Source: Entonaema liquescens
Lineage: Eukaryota > Ascomycota > Sordariomycetes > Xylariales > Xylariaceae
Length of the DNA: 64,000 nt
Reading direction: 5' to 3'
Assembly (NCBI GenBank): GCA_902805475.1
Contig: CADCSX010000023.1
Span: 3,968,001-4,032,000, forward strand
Shown piece after piece: positions 1 to 14,640 of the stretch; the first letter of the stretch is position 1, and each line of letters opens with the position of its first letter. The notes beneath the pieces were generated by a model. That model had not been told where the DNA came from. It was given only the letters and a program-made list of their open reading frames with translations, and made no database searches. Made by a program: the position numbers and the translations under genes.

Positions 1-2815
1 GTTAAAAATTATAAAATATATTTAAAATGGTTTAATGGTTTATGATATAATTTAAATTAAATGTTTTATTTAGTAATGGATAATTTAATATTTAAAAATA
101 TAATATTTATTTTTATTTTTTATATATATATAAAATTTAATGTTATTTTCATAACTTTTTTTATTTTTATAATATTAATTTTATTATATTATTTATTATT
201 ATATATAAGATATTATTAATGAATTTTTTATAATATAAAATATTTTTGTTTTTTTTAATATATAATTTATATTTAACCATATACAAGTTAATTATATTTG
301 GTAAATTTATTATTTCCATAATTAATCTTTTTTTTATTTATAATATTTTATTTTTCCGTTTTTATTTATATATTAAAATATTAAATAATTATTAATTATT
401 TTATATAATTTTTTTATTAAATTAATTTAATATAAACCATTATATTTTAATAAATAATATTTTTATATTATTTTTTTATATAGTTTTTTTAATGGTTTTA
501 AAAGTATATTAATGTAATATGTAATTATATTTATTATATATAAGAATATTTTTTTGTTATATAAGATAATTAAAAATGATAATTTTTTATAAATTTATTT
601 TAATAAAATAATAATTTATAAATTTATTTTAATTGTAATTTTTAATATTTTTAATAAAAGTTTTGTTATTAATTTATATATTATTAAATAATAAAATATA
701 ATTAATTTAAATACGTATAATTTTTTATACATTTTAAGTATTTTTGCGAATATAAAGTATTTATTTATTTCTTTTTTAATTATTTATAAAAAAAACTTTT
801 TTTTTATTTTATAAATTTAAATAAAAATTTTAAACTTATATTTATAAATATAATAATTTTATTTTATACAATTATACTTTTTATTATTACTTCATTTTTA
901 TTAATCTTTTTTAAAATTTTATAATTCTTAATTAAAAATTTTTAATATTTTATATAATACTATAATAAAAACATTATTATTATATTAAAATTCTTATTAA
1001 ACACTATAATTAATAATTAATATTTGGTTATATAATTTTAAACATTTTTTAATATAATTAAAAATTTTTTGATTTTTATTAAAATTTTATAAAAATTTTT
1101 AAATTACATCATTAATATTTCTCTTCTTTATTTTAATCCTTATTTAATATAATAAAATATTTTTATTAATTTTTCTTAAAAACTTACATTTATATTTAAA
1201 TTTAAATTATATAATTCTTATTTTTTTCTATTAAAAATGCATTTTTATTTAATATATTTTATAAAATTATCTTATATTTAAATAAATAAAGTAAATTTAT
1301 TAATAATATATAAAAAATATCTTTTTTTTAATATTAAAATATCTTTTATGTTAAAACGTATTTTTATTTTTTTTAAATAATAAATATATCCTTTATTTAT
1401 AATAATTTTTAATATTTTATAAAACATATTAATTAAAATGTTTATTTTTGTTTAAAGTAATAATATAAATAATATATTATTTGGAAAAGAAATTAAATTA
1501 TTTTATTAAATTTGCTTGTTAAAAAACTCTATTTTTTACTTTTTCATTTTTAAATCTTTTTTTATATTTAAATTTTCTGTTTTAAAAGTTTTTTCTTTTT
1601 TTTCTTATTCTTTAAAACATTTAATTTAAATTTTCTTAAATTAAATTAATATTAAATTAATATTTTAAAGTTATTTTATATTTTTAAATTATAATTTTTT
1701 TACTTTTTTTATTAATTATTTCTTAAATAATTTATTTAATATTTTAATAATTATAATAATATTTTCTTATATAAGTATAATTTATTAATAAAATTTAAAT
1801 TTAATTAATAATTTTTAAAAATTAATTATATTTTTATTATATAAGATTTTAATTATTTGTTAAATTAAAATAAATATATTTTTAATAATTTTATCCCGTT
1901 TTTATTTTATTTAACCTATATAAAATACAAAATTTACATTATTTTATATTTTAACTATTAATATTTTTATATTTTTTTCATATATAAATATAAATGCTAT
2001 TTATTTATTATTTTCATAAAAAACCATTTATTTTTTATAAACACGTTTTATTATATTTATAAAAAATTTATCATTTTCCAAATTATTAATATAATTTTTT
2101 ATAAAAAAAAATTCCATTTTTTTAACTTTAATTATTAAATTAAAAATATTCTTATAAAATTCTTTTATAAGATTTTTTATTATTATTAAAAAATATTAAT
2201 TACTTTTTTTTTTATTTTTTTCTTTAAAATATTTTTTTATATTTTAAAATTCCGATATATTTAATATTTTAATTTAAAATAATAATGTTTTAAACCGTTT
2301 ATATATTTAAAATATTTAAAAAGTTTTATTTATACATCTATAATAATTATATTTATTATTAAATTAAAAAAACCAAAGTTTAAAAATCTTACAATATATA
2401 ATAATAATTGGTTTAATATAATTTTTTACCATAATAATATAAATATAAATAATTAAATAATTTTACTTTTTATTAATTTTTATTATTAATATAATAAAAA
2501 ATAAAATAAAAAAATAAAAAATTTAATTATATTTAACATAATATACAATTTAATAAAATAATTAAAAAATTAATTTATAAATTATTAAATTAAAATATTT
2601 TAAAAAACGAAAAATATCTTATTTTAAAATTAATAAAATTCAAAAAGTTAATTACGTAAAAATTAAATAAAACTTTTTTTCTTAAAAAATTATATATTTC
2701 ATTATATTAAACAATTTTTTAATAAATAACAACCACTTTTTATATATTAATATAACTTTAATATTAAAAACGCGTTTTATATTTTCGATTTAACGCGTAA
2801 ATTGCAAACATTACA

Positions 2816-3022
<207 letters not shown>

Positions 3023-3173
3023 TTAATTTATTTTTTTTAAATTATTAATATATTTATTAATTATTTAAATTTTATTAAAAATTAATATATTATATTAAAA
3101 TTTAAAATTTAATATATTAAAAATTTATTATATTTATTAAATCTTTAATTTTATTTTATATATTTAATATATT

Positions 3174-3253
3174 CATATGGTGGTTTAACGTAATGGTTTA
3201 ACGTTTGGCATTTTTTCTCGAAAAAAAGTAAGTTCGAATCCCGTAATTATTAT
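3174..3253 (+). pseudogene. decayed tRNA-like relic, possibly tRNA-Glu(CUC)
   Basis: The stretch has the order of parts of a tRNA. There is a D-arm-like GTTTAAC...GG...TTTAAC segment, then a T/A stem around a loop reading TTCTCGA (anticodon CTC). It ends with a B-box-like AGTTCGAATCCCG. The T stem has A-C mismatches of the kind that G-to-A RIP mutation would create, and the acceptor stem pairs poorly. I read it as a tRNA, or a tRNA-derived SINE head, that has been mutated along with the surrounding block. Chance resemblance is possible, because the acceptor stem is weak. Confidence 0.4.
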
Positions 3254-4065
3254 AGGTTTTTTAATTTTTTAATGAAAAGTTAAACTATTATTAAAACAAT
3301 TACGTAAAACCGATATATTAATAAGCAAATCTTTCTTTTTTATAAAAATTTAAACGTAGTATTATAAAATTATTTAAATAATAAATTCTATTAAAGTTTA
3401 AATATTTAAAAAAATAATAAATTTTTAAATTATTAAATAAAACGTTATTATTTTAATTACAATTTGCATTTTAAATTATAATTTTATTTATTATATAAAA
3501 AATTAAAAAGTTTTTTTTTTATATAAATATTAAAAAATCCTATTTTAAGAAAATTAAAAAATATATTTTAAATATTATTAAATCAAAAAAAAATTAATAA
3601 TTTAAAGAAATATATATAAAAATATATTTAATAAAATTTATAATATTATTAGTAAAAATATTATTTTAAAAAAATTTTAATTAATAATAATTTAATTAAA
3701 AATTTATAATATAATATTTAAATTTTATAATTTAATTAAAAAAAAGTAATTTATAATTAAAAAAAATTATAAAATTAATTAATAATATTAATTTTATATA
3801 TAAATAAAAATAATTATAAAATAATAAATTATAAATATAATATAAAAAAAAATCTTTTTAATATAAATATAATTTTTAACTAAATATAATTATTTAATAA
3901 AAATATTAATAATATTTTATTATAAAAAATAATGTAATTATATAAATATAATAAAATAAAAATAAATAAATAAATAATAATATATTTATATTATATTTAT
4001 AATTTAATTATATATTAACATTTTTTTAAAATAATTTTTTTTTTATATATTTAAAATTATAAAGC

Positions 4066-4203
4066 AATTTTCTAAAATAAAATTAAAATTGATTTTTTTA
4101 AAATTTAATAAATTAAAAATTTATTAGATTTTAATTAATAGTTATATATTAAATTTTATATTAAATTTTAATTTTATAAATATATATTAAACATAATTTA
4201 ATA
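4066..4203 (+). repeat. dispersed repeat, copy A
   Basis: This 138-bp segment aligns without gaps to 13,021-13,158 at a constant offset of 8,955. By hand I count 13 differences; all but one are transitions (C/T or G/A). It is probably a fragment of a transposable element that was duplicated and then mutated by RIP. I cannot assign a family. Confidence 0.8.
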
Positions 4204-4689
4204 TTATTTCTTTTTTTTAAAAATTTTTAAATATGTTTTTATATTTTTTTAAAATCTTAAATTACGACATTTCTATTTAACATTTCTTACCGGAATTTTC
4301 GATATTAATATTTATTATTTAACCAATTTAACCATTTATTCTATTTCCTTATTTTCATCTTTATTATTTAACAAATTTACCATATTTTTTAGAATATTTA
4401 ACTAAATTACTATTTTAATTTTTAAAAATAAAATTTTTATTTAAAGTATTTAAATTATTTTAATCTTTTTAATTTATTATTTTTTATAAATTATAAAATT
4501 ATTAATTTAAATAATTAAATCTTTTTATATTTTTACTAAATTTATTATTATAATTATAATTAAAATAAAGTTTTAAATTAAAATAATGTATAATTTTTTT
4601 AATTTAATTAATTGATTTAAATTTTTTATAATAAATTTATAATATTGAAATTTAAATTTAATTAAACGTTGTTTTATTAATTATTTAAA

Positions 4690-4826
4690 AAGGTAAGAAA
4701 GTGTAATAAAAAAATAAAAAAGCGTAAAAAAAAAAAAAATATAGTAAAAAACGGGGAAAGTGTAATAAAAAACATGGAAAATATAATAAGAAAAAGAAAA
4801 AGCGTTGTAAAAGGAAAAAAAAATAT
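4690..4826 (+). repeat. purine-rich imperfect repeat tract
   Basis: A run of A/G-rich sequence contains recurring GTGTAATAAAAAA- and AAAGCGT-like units, for example near 4,700, 4,720, 4,757 and 4,800. Its strand is almost free of C, so it may be low-complexity remains of a decayed element. Nothing coding is seen. Confidence 0.4.
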
Positions 4827-7800
4827 GATCGATTATTTATTTTTAATTAATTCTTTACTTTTTATAAGTTTTATTTAAACTTTATTAATTTATAAAATAT
4901 TATTATTATTATTTTTTTTTTCTTTTATATAATTAATTTTTTACTTTTTTTATTTTATTTAATTTTATAAATATAACCGTTTTTTTTAAAATTTTAACGT
5001 TTTTAACTTTATAAACATTATTTTATTTAATAATTTTTATATCCAATTTTATAAAATTTATATTTTTTAAAATTTTAAAATAATTTATTTAAAAAATAAG
5101 AATTTTTCAGTTTTAGGAAATAATAAATTAATAAAAATTAAATATTATTAAAAAATATTTAATTTAATTTAATAATATATTAAAACTTTATTTTTTTTAT
5201 TTTTATATATTTATAAAATTTTTATTATTTTTGTTTTAAATATTATAAAAATAATTATATTATTAAATTAATAATTATTTATAATTTTATATTATTTTAT
5301 ATTAATTAAAAACACTTTTATTTATTAATATAATAAAATTTTAAATAATTATTAATTTATTTTAATTAAATTTAAAAATTTAATTATTTTAAATAAATTA
5401 TATTTTAAATAAAATTTATAAAATAATAAAATACGTTTTTAATATTTTTTAAATTTATTAATAATTAATATCGAAATTAATTAAATATTATTCAAATTAA
5501 ATCGATTTACTTTATATATTTATATATTTTTTTTATTTATATATTTTTTCTATTATATTATAAAAATAATTATTAAAATTTTATTATTTATATATTTATT
5601 TTTATTAAAGTTTTATTATTTTTTTATTATTATATATATATTTTTATTATAATTTTAAATTTATTTTAAAATAAATTTAAATTAATTTATTTACGTAACT
5701 TTGTAATTTATAATATTATTTTTTTAATTATTAAAATTTTTTAAATTAAATATTATAAAATTTTTAATAAATTATATTATAAAAATAATTAATTATTATA
5801 ATTTAATTAAATTATATTATATTATTTATTTCTTAAAAATGGTTAAATAATTTAAATAATAAAAATTATTAATTATAAAATTTTAATAAAAAATAATTGT
5901 AATAAATAATTATTTAAAAATTTTAATATTTATAAAAATTATATTTATTAAATATTATAAAATTATTATAATAAAAATTTTTTAAAATAATTTAATATTA
6001 TTATTTAATATAATAAAATAAATTAAATACGTTTAAAATTATTTATTATAATATTTAAAATTAACAAAATATATTATGTTTTATAAATAATTAAATTTTT
6101 AAATTTATTTTTAGTATAAAACAAATTAATTTTTAATTTATTATATTTATATTTAATGTATTAATTTTATTATTGAAAAAAATTATTTATTTAATTTTTT
6201 TAATTTTTTTATATTTTTAATTAAATTATTTTATTAATTTTATTACGTTTTTTATAAATAAAATTTTAAAATATTATTAATTATTTTTTAAATTATATTT
6301 TTTTTAATAGATTAAATATTTAATTATTAGTTTTTTTTTAATTTTATTTATATATTTTTTTAAATTTAGCTTTTTTTTATTCAAAAAATTTAATTTTTTC
6401 GAAATTAATATTAATTAAATAATTAATATAATTTTATAAATATATTAATATTTTAAAAAATTTAATTTATAAATAAAATCTTTAATTTTTTTTATAATAA
6501 TAAAAAAATTTATTTTTTATAAAAATTATTTTTAATTTAGTTTTTTTAATAAATAATAATTTTTATAAAAATAAAAATAAATTTTATTTTTTATTTTAAA
6601 AATTTAAGGATTTTAATTTTTATTATATTTTATTTTAATTTTTATTATAACGTAATTAATTATTATTTTAATTTTTTATTAGTAAATTTTTTTTTAAGTT
6701 TTAAAATTAAGGAATTTTTTTAAAATTTTAAAAATTAATAAAAATAATTTAATTTTAAAATTAAAAATTATTTTATTTAATAATTTTTTTAATATTAAAA
6801 ATTTTGCGTTATTTAAATTATATTAAAAAATTAAAATAATATATATTTATATAATATTTAATTTAATAATAATATAATATTTAATAATAATTTTAATATT
6901 TTAATTTCGTTTTTTATTTTATTTATTTATTTATAAATATTAATTTATAAATATTATTAATATAATATTATAATTTTTTTATAAAAATTATAAAAAAATT
7001 TAATATAAATTTAAGATTTTTATTTAATATAATTTTTACAAGTAAATTTTAATTTATTAATATTAATATAATATAATAAATATAAATTTAATTTTTTATT
7101 ATATATTTTATATATTTAAATATAATTAACGATTTTTTATTAAATTTATATATTATTATTAATATAATATTAATTTTTCCAAAATTAATTATTTATTAAA
7201 TTATATTTATTATAAAAATTTTTAATAAATTAATTATAAAATTTATTATAATTATATAAAATAGTTAAAATAATTTATAAATTAATTTAAATTTATTTAA
7301 TATTTAATTTTAATTTATTTAATTTATTTTATATTTAAAGTAATAAATAAAATAATTAATTAATTTTTTAAATAAATAATTAATATTAAAATTATTTAAA
7401 TTATAAATTATTTTTTTTAAATTAAAATAATATTTAAAATTATATATTATTTTAAATATTATAAAAATATAATTATAAAAAATATAAAAATATTTAATAT
7501 TATTTTTTTTTATTATGTATAATAAATTATTATTATTTAATTAATAACAAAAATTTTTAATAAATTTTTTTATAATTAATTTATTTATAAATTTTTTAAT
7601 AATTTTAATTAATTTTTTATTACGTATATAATTAATAATTATTTTTATTTTTATTTTATTTAATAAAATTATTATTATTTTAATTATATAATTAAAATTT
7701 TTAATTATATTATTTAATTAATTTTTAAATTAATTTATAATTTTTATTATATTTTTTATATTATTATATATAAATAATTTAAATAAAATATTTAATATTA

Positions 7801-10187
7801 AATTAATACGATTTAATATATATTAAATATTTAAATAAAATTAAAATAAATATATTAAAATTATTATTAAATATAAATTAAGTTTTATTAAATTTATAAA
7901 TTTTAAAATTATTTAATTAATTATATTTTATATAATTTTATAATTTATAAAAATTACAATATTATATAAATAAAATTAAATATAAATTTAAAATTATTTA
8001 TAAATTTAAATTAAATAAATTATTTTTAATTTTATTATTTAATATTATTATTTTATTTTAATTAATATTTTATTAAAATATTATATAAGTTTAATAAAGT
8101 TTATAATTAATTTTAAACTATTTTATTTTCTTTTATTATAAAATATTATTATTGTAAAACCTTTTTATTTAAAAATATTTAATTTTAAAAAAGTAATTTT
8201 TTTATATTTTAATGGATAAAATAATTAAAGAATATTAAATTTTTTTTAAATAATTTTAAAACTTTCTTTTTTTTATTTATTAAAATAAATTTAATTAATT
8301 TTATTTATTTTTTACGTTTTAAAATTGTTTTAAGTAAATTTTTTATTATATATTTTTAAGTAATTCATTTTAATTTTTTTTTATAAAAGTATTAATTTTT
8401 GTTAATATTATAAAATAAATTTTTTAAAAAAATTTATTAAATTAATATATATTTTTAAATTTATTAATATAAATAAAATTTTTAATTTTTAAAAAGTTTT
8501 TATATAATTATTTATTAATAATATATTTAAATTATTTATTAAATATTTAAGAAAATAGATTATAAAATATTTTAAAAAAAGTTTATTTAATTTAATAAAT
8601 AAATTAAAGTTTTAAAATAATTAAAAAATTAAAATTAAATATTTTAAATATTTTTTTAATATTTTAAAATAAATAATAATATTGTTAATATATATTATTA
8701 TAAATTGTTTATAAAATTTTAATTTTTTATATTAGTAAAAAATATATGTTTAAAATTATTATTTTATTAAATAATTATAAATTAATTATAATATATTTTT
8801 TCTAAATATTATTAATTATATAATATATTATGAAAATAGAATAATTAAATAATAAAAATTATTTTATATATTTAAATTTATTATTTTTTTATATATTATT
8901 AAAAATTTTATTTACTATTTTTTATTTTTTTATATTAAATTTATAAAATTTAATAAAAAATTAAATTTAATTTTATTAATTTTTTATAAAATAAATTTAT
9001 ATTTTTTTTTATTAATTATTTTAATAAAATTTAATTTATTTTAAATATTATAATTATTAATTAAATCTTAAATTTATTTTATAAAATTAATATAAAAATC
9101 TTAAAAATAAATATATGTATTTTTTTTTTATAAAAAAATATATTTATTAATTATTAAATTTTTAAACAAAATAATTTTTTTATTTAAATTTTATTATTTT
9201 TAATAGTTAATTAAACGTTATTTAATATTTTTTTTTAAATATTAATATATAAATAATATTATTGTTTAAATTAAACTTTTTTATTATTTAATAATTATTA
9301 ATAATATTTTTTATAATAATTATAATTATTTATATAAAAATTGTTTTTTTTTAAATAATAATAAAATATTTTTTTATTATAATAATTTTCGATATAATTA
9401 AATTTTTATTTTTATTTCATATAAATTAATTTATTTGTAAAATTTAAAAAAAAAATTATTTTTTTTTTTTAAAAGAAATAAAAATATTAAATAAGTTATT
9501 AATTTTGGTAATAAATATATAATTTTAATCGAAATTTTTTAAATTACTTTTTAATAAATTTATATAAAGAATTAACATTTATATTATTATTTTAAATAAT
9601 ATTATTATATTAATTTAAATTAAAATTTATTAATAAATAAGATTTTTTTTATAAATAATTATTATTAATATAATTAATTAATTATAAAAATTTATAATTA
9701 AAATTTAATTTAAATATTAAATATTTATTATATATTTAAAAAAAAAAGTATATTAAAAAAAATTTTTAATTAAAAATTATTATAAATTATTAATATTTTA
9801 ATAATAAATTAGTTTATTATTTATATTTAATTATAATTATTTTTTAAATTTAATTAAAAAATAGTTTTTTTATATAATAAAATTTTTTTAATTATATTTT
9901 TTATAAAAATAAATAATATATTAATAATTTACGTATAGAAAATAAATTTTTTTAATTATAAATAATTAACCAAAATATTAAAATATTTTATATTAATATA
10001 AACCGTAATTAATTTTTATATATTTTTTAAAATAATATTTAATTAAAAATATATATAAATTATAAAATTTATATTTTAAATAATTTTTTACTTAAATTAA
10101 ATTATAATAAAATTAAAAATTTTTTTTTTTATAAAAATTTTTTTTTTGTAAAAATAAATTGACTAATTTTTTATAAAAAAATTTTTT

Positions 10188-10224
10188 TCTATAATATAAA
10201 CTTTCTTTCTATAATATAAACTTT
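10188..10224 (+). repeat. two-copy 20-bp tandem duplication
   Basis: The 17-mer TCTATAATATAAACTTT occurs at 10,188-10,204 and again at 10,208-10,224, a 20-bp period. It is a small local duplication inside AT-rich DNA with no evident function. Confidence 0.75.
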
Positions 10225-13020
10225 TTTTTTATAAATTTTAATAAAATTATATATAAAAAAAACAGTTTAATTATTAAAAATATTATAATAATTTTAATAA
10301 ATTAAAATTTAAATTATTTTATTTAAAATAAATTTAATAACATTTTTATTAAAAAATATTTTATATATATAAAAAAAAAAATAATTATTAATTATATTAA
10401 TTTTTTTAATTTATTTGTTTTTATTTATTTTTATATCTATTTTTTTATAATCTTTTTTAATTATTTTTTTTATTATAATATAATTTTTTATATTTATTTA
10501 TTATTTTTATTAATTTTTATTTAAATTATTAATATTTATAAACATTTAATCTTAAATATTAAAATAATTATTAATAAAATAATTAAAATAAATTTATTAA
10601 TAATATATTTATTAAAATAATTGTTATTTATAATAAATATATTTATAAAAACTATTTTATTTATAATTATAATAACTTTTATAATAATTTTTATAATAAT
10701 TTAAATAACCTTATTTATTTTTTAATTAATAAAAAAAAAACCATTAGTTTTTATAATTATTTTGTTTTTATTTGTTATTTTTTTTTTTTTTTTAATTATT
10801 ATAATTTTTAATTTTAATTAATATTTTTTTATTTTTTTGTATAAATTGTATTAATAATAACTTTAAATAATTTAAAGATAATAAAAAAACTTAATATAAA
10901 AATAATTAATATAATTAAAATAATTAATAAAATAAAAATATTAAATAAAATAAATTAAATATATAAATTTTTTATTATAATATTATTTTTATAAATTTTT
11001 TAATTTTTTTTAATATAATTAAAATATTTATTTAGAAATATTTTATTTTATAATTTATTAATAAAAGTTTATAAATTTAAATAAATAAAATTATAAAATT
11101 AATTTATTTATTATTATAATATTATAAAATTATAAATTTTTATATTATGAAAAAATTATATTATTTATTAAATAATAAATATATTTTTTAGTAAATAAAT
11201 ATAATTATAAATTATAATTTATATAATTGTTTATATGTTTATTAAATTAATTTTAAATTTATTAATAATAAAAATTAATATATATTTTAAATTAATTATT
11301 ATAATAATTTTTTATTTTTTTATTAAATAAATGCTTTATTATATTTAAATATTATTTTGTAAAAATTATAGAAAATTATTTTGGAAAATAGTTTATTTAA
11401 TTAAATTAATTATTATTATATAATAAAAATTAATAAATAAATATATATTTTGTTAATATATATTATTAAAAATAATTATATAATTTTTAAATTTGTAAAA
11501 TTTGATAACGTTTAAATAAAAATAATTAATGTAATAAAATTTTTAATTATTTAAATTAAATATATTGTTATTATTTTGGAAAAAAAATTTTTGTTATATT
11601 ATTAATGTTTTATACGAAATTATAAATATTTTTATTTTATAATATAATTTAAATTGCAATAATAATATTATTTATTTAATAAAATAAATTTAAATTTATA
11701 TTTGTTAGATTAATTTAAAGAAAATTTATAAGAATAAGTAAAAAAAATAGAAAATAATTTATTAAAAAAAAAGATATTTTAAAATATTTTGGAAAATTTA
11801 ATTAAAAGTTTTAGTATAAAATATTAATTATAATTAAATTTATTAAAAAAAATATTTAAAATAAATAAATTATAAAATTTATTTTATTTTAATTTAAATT
11901 TAATATATTTATTAGAATATTTTTATTGTTTAAAATTAGAAAAAATGCAATAATAAATATTTTTTTATTAAATAAATAAAAGTTTTTAATTCGGTTTAAA
12001 AATAATTATTTTTTTATTTTTATAAAAAATAATTTAATATTTTAAATAATTTTATTTAATTTAAAAATTTTAAAATTAAAAATAATTTTTTATTTTTACG
12101 AAATATAAAAGTTTTTTTTTAATTTTTATTTTCGATTTATTTTTTATATAATTAAAATATAAAAATTAATTATTAAAATTTATTATTTAATTTAAAATAA
12201 ATTAATAAATTATTTTAACAGATAAAATTTAAGTTTAATATTTTAAATACGAATTATTTATTAAATAAAAAATAAAAAAATTTAATATTATTTTTTAAAA
12301 TTGTAAAAAAATAATATTATAAATATTATAATATAAGTTTATTTATTAAAAATTTTATAAATTTATATTAATATAAGATTTTTATATAAAAATATTATTA
12401 TATAATAATAATTAATAATATATTAAAAATTATTAAATATTTAAAAAAATAAAAAAATAACTTAATAATTTATAATTTTAAATAAAATAATATAAATTAT
12501 AATTTAAAAAGTTTTTTTTAACAATTAAAAAACTTATAAATATAATAAAAATATGTTGAGGAAAAAAATGGATTTTTAATAAAAAAAAATATAATCTTAT
12601 TTTTGAAAAAAATAATTAAAAAATATAATTAAAAAAAAATAAATAAAAATTTAATTAAAAAAATTAAATAACTTTCGAATTATAAATTATTAATAAAATT
12701 ATAAAATCTCGTAAATAAAAATAAATAATTATAAATTAAAATTTCGAAAATATTTATTAAATTATTTTACTTATATAAAAAAAATATATATTTTAAAAAT
12801 TTCGACAGTAAAAATTGTTAAAATAATATATTTAAAATATATTTTTAAATAAAATAAATTTTACTTTTTCCGAAATTGGAATAAATAAATATTTAAAAAA
12901 TAAATAATTTATTAAAAAGTTAATTGTTTATAAAATAAATTTACTTTAAAATTAATTATCTTTACGTTGTTAAATCATTAATAATAAAGGAAAAAAAATT
13001 AAAACTATTAAATATAAAAT

Positions 13021-13158
13021 AATTTTACAAAATAAAATTAAAATTAATTTTCTTAAAATTTAACAAATTAAAAATCTATTAAATTTTAATTAATAATTAT
13101 ATATTAAACTTTACATTAAATTTTAATCTTATAAATATATATTAAATATAACTTAATA
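13021..13158 (+). repeat. dispersed repeat, copy B
   Basis: Partner of the 4,066-4,203 copy, in the same orientation and without gaps. Copy B keeps C at seven or more positions where copy A has T, so the two copies were hit at different C:G pairs. That is what independent rounds of RIP produce. The flanking sequences do not align convincingly. Confidence 0.8.
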
Positions 13159-14510
13159 AAAATTATAAAATTTTTATTATATTTTATTAAATTTTATTTT
13201 AAATTTATTAAAAAGTTTTTTTAAATAAAATTTATTATTAAATATTATATAATTTTATATATTTTCAATTAATTTAATTGTATATCATTATATTATAACA
13301 TTTTTATATAATTTATACATTTTTATAATAATTATTTTAATTTATATTTAATTTATTTTTATTTATTAAATAATATTAATAAAAAATATTATATTTTAAA
13401 ATATTATATTTTATTTTAATATAATAATATTTTTTTATTAAAAAATTTATTAAAATTTAAATGAAAAATTTTTAAATTATATATTTTAAATTTATTAAAT
13501 TAAAACTTTTTTTTCATTATAATATAAATTTTTCGGGAATTATTTTACATTTTTATTAAAAATTTATTAATTACATTAAAAATTATTTTTAAATTAATTT
13601 ATAAACTTGAAATTAATTTCGTAATATATAATTATAAATTATCATTTATTTAAACATTTTTAAATTTAAAATTTTAAATTATTTTAAATTTTAATTTATT
13701 ACGTTATAATTTATTATAAACATTACCGCGATATAAAGTTTTATTTAAATTTTTATTATTATTAAAATTAATTTATTATATTATTTATTAATGATAATAA
13801 ATTAAATTAAACGTAATATTATATATTATTTAAACCATTTTTTTATTATTATTATATTATAATAAATTAATAAATAAAATATTAATTTATATTATAATTG
13901 TAAAAAATTAATTAATAAATATTTAAATATTTAATTATATTAAATTAATAAATAAAATATTTTTGTAAATTAAAAATATATCGGTTTGTAACGTAAGTAA
14001 TAATTTAATTAATTTAATTAAAAAAATATATAATTATTTTAATTTTAATAAGTTTTTTATTAATAATAATAATTTTATTAATAATAATAAATTTATTAAT
14101 AGTAATATAATAATTTTTATTAATTTTTTTATTAATAATTATTTTATTTATTTTTATAATAAAAAAAAGTTTTTAAATATTAAAAGAAATTTTTATAATA
14201 AAATTTTTAATAAATTAATTATTAATTTAAATAATATTATTTTAAGATTATTTTACCGGATTTATAATATAAATTATTTGGAATTATAATTGTTAATAGT
14301 TACGTATAAATATTATTATAAATTGATAATTTTATAATTTTATTTTATTATTTTAAGTTAAATTTAATATTTCTTAATTATAATAATAAATATTTATATT
14401 TATTTTAAGATATTTTTATTGTTTATATTTTAATTAATTAATTAATATTAATTTTAAAAAAATACAACTGTATTTTATAAAATTATTTTAAAAATAATTT
14501 ATAATTAAAA

Positions 14511-14640
14511 GGTAATAATTTATAAATAAGTATTAATAATTTTTAAATAATAATAAAGTAATTTATAAATAAAAGTAATAATTTATAAATAAAAGGTTAA
14601 TAATTTATAAATAAGATTATATTAATTTATAAATAAAGTT
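14511..14640 (+). repeat. degenerate tandem repeat, AATAATTTATAAATAA-type units
   Basis: About six imperfect units of 18-24 bp share the core TAATTTATAAATAA and are joined by AAAGGT- or AAGT-like spacers. This is a decayed minisatellite inside the AT-rich block. No palindrome or coding signal was noticed. Confidence 0.7.

Noticed and set aside
1..300. Telomere at the left end
   Set aside because: No TTAGGG or CCCTAA array is present.
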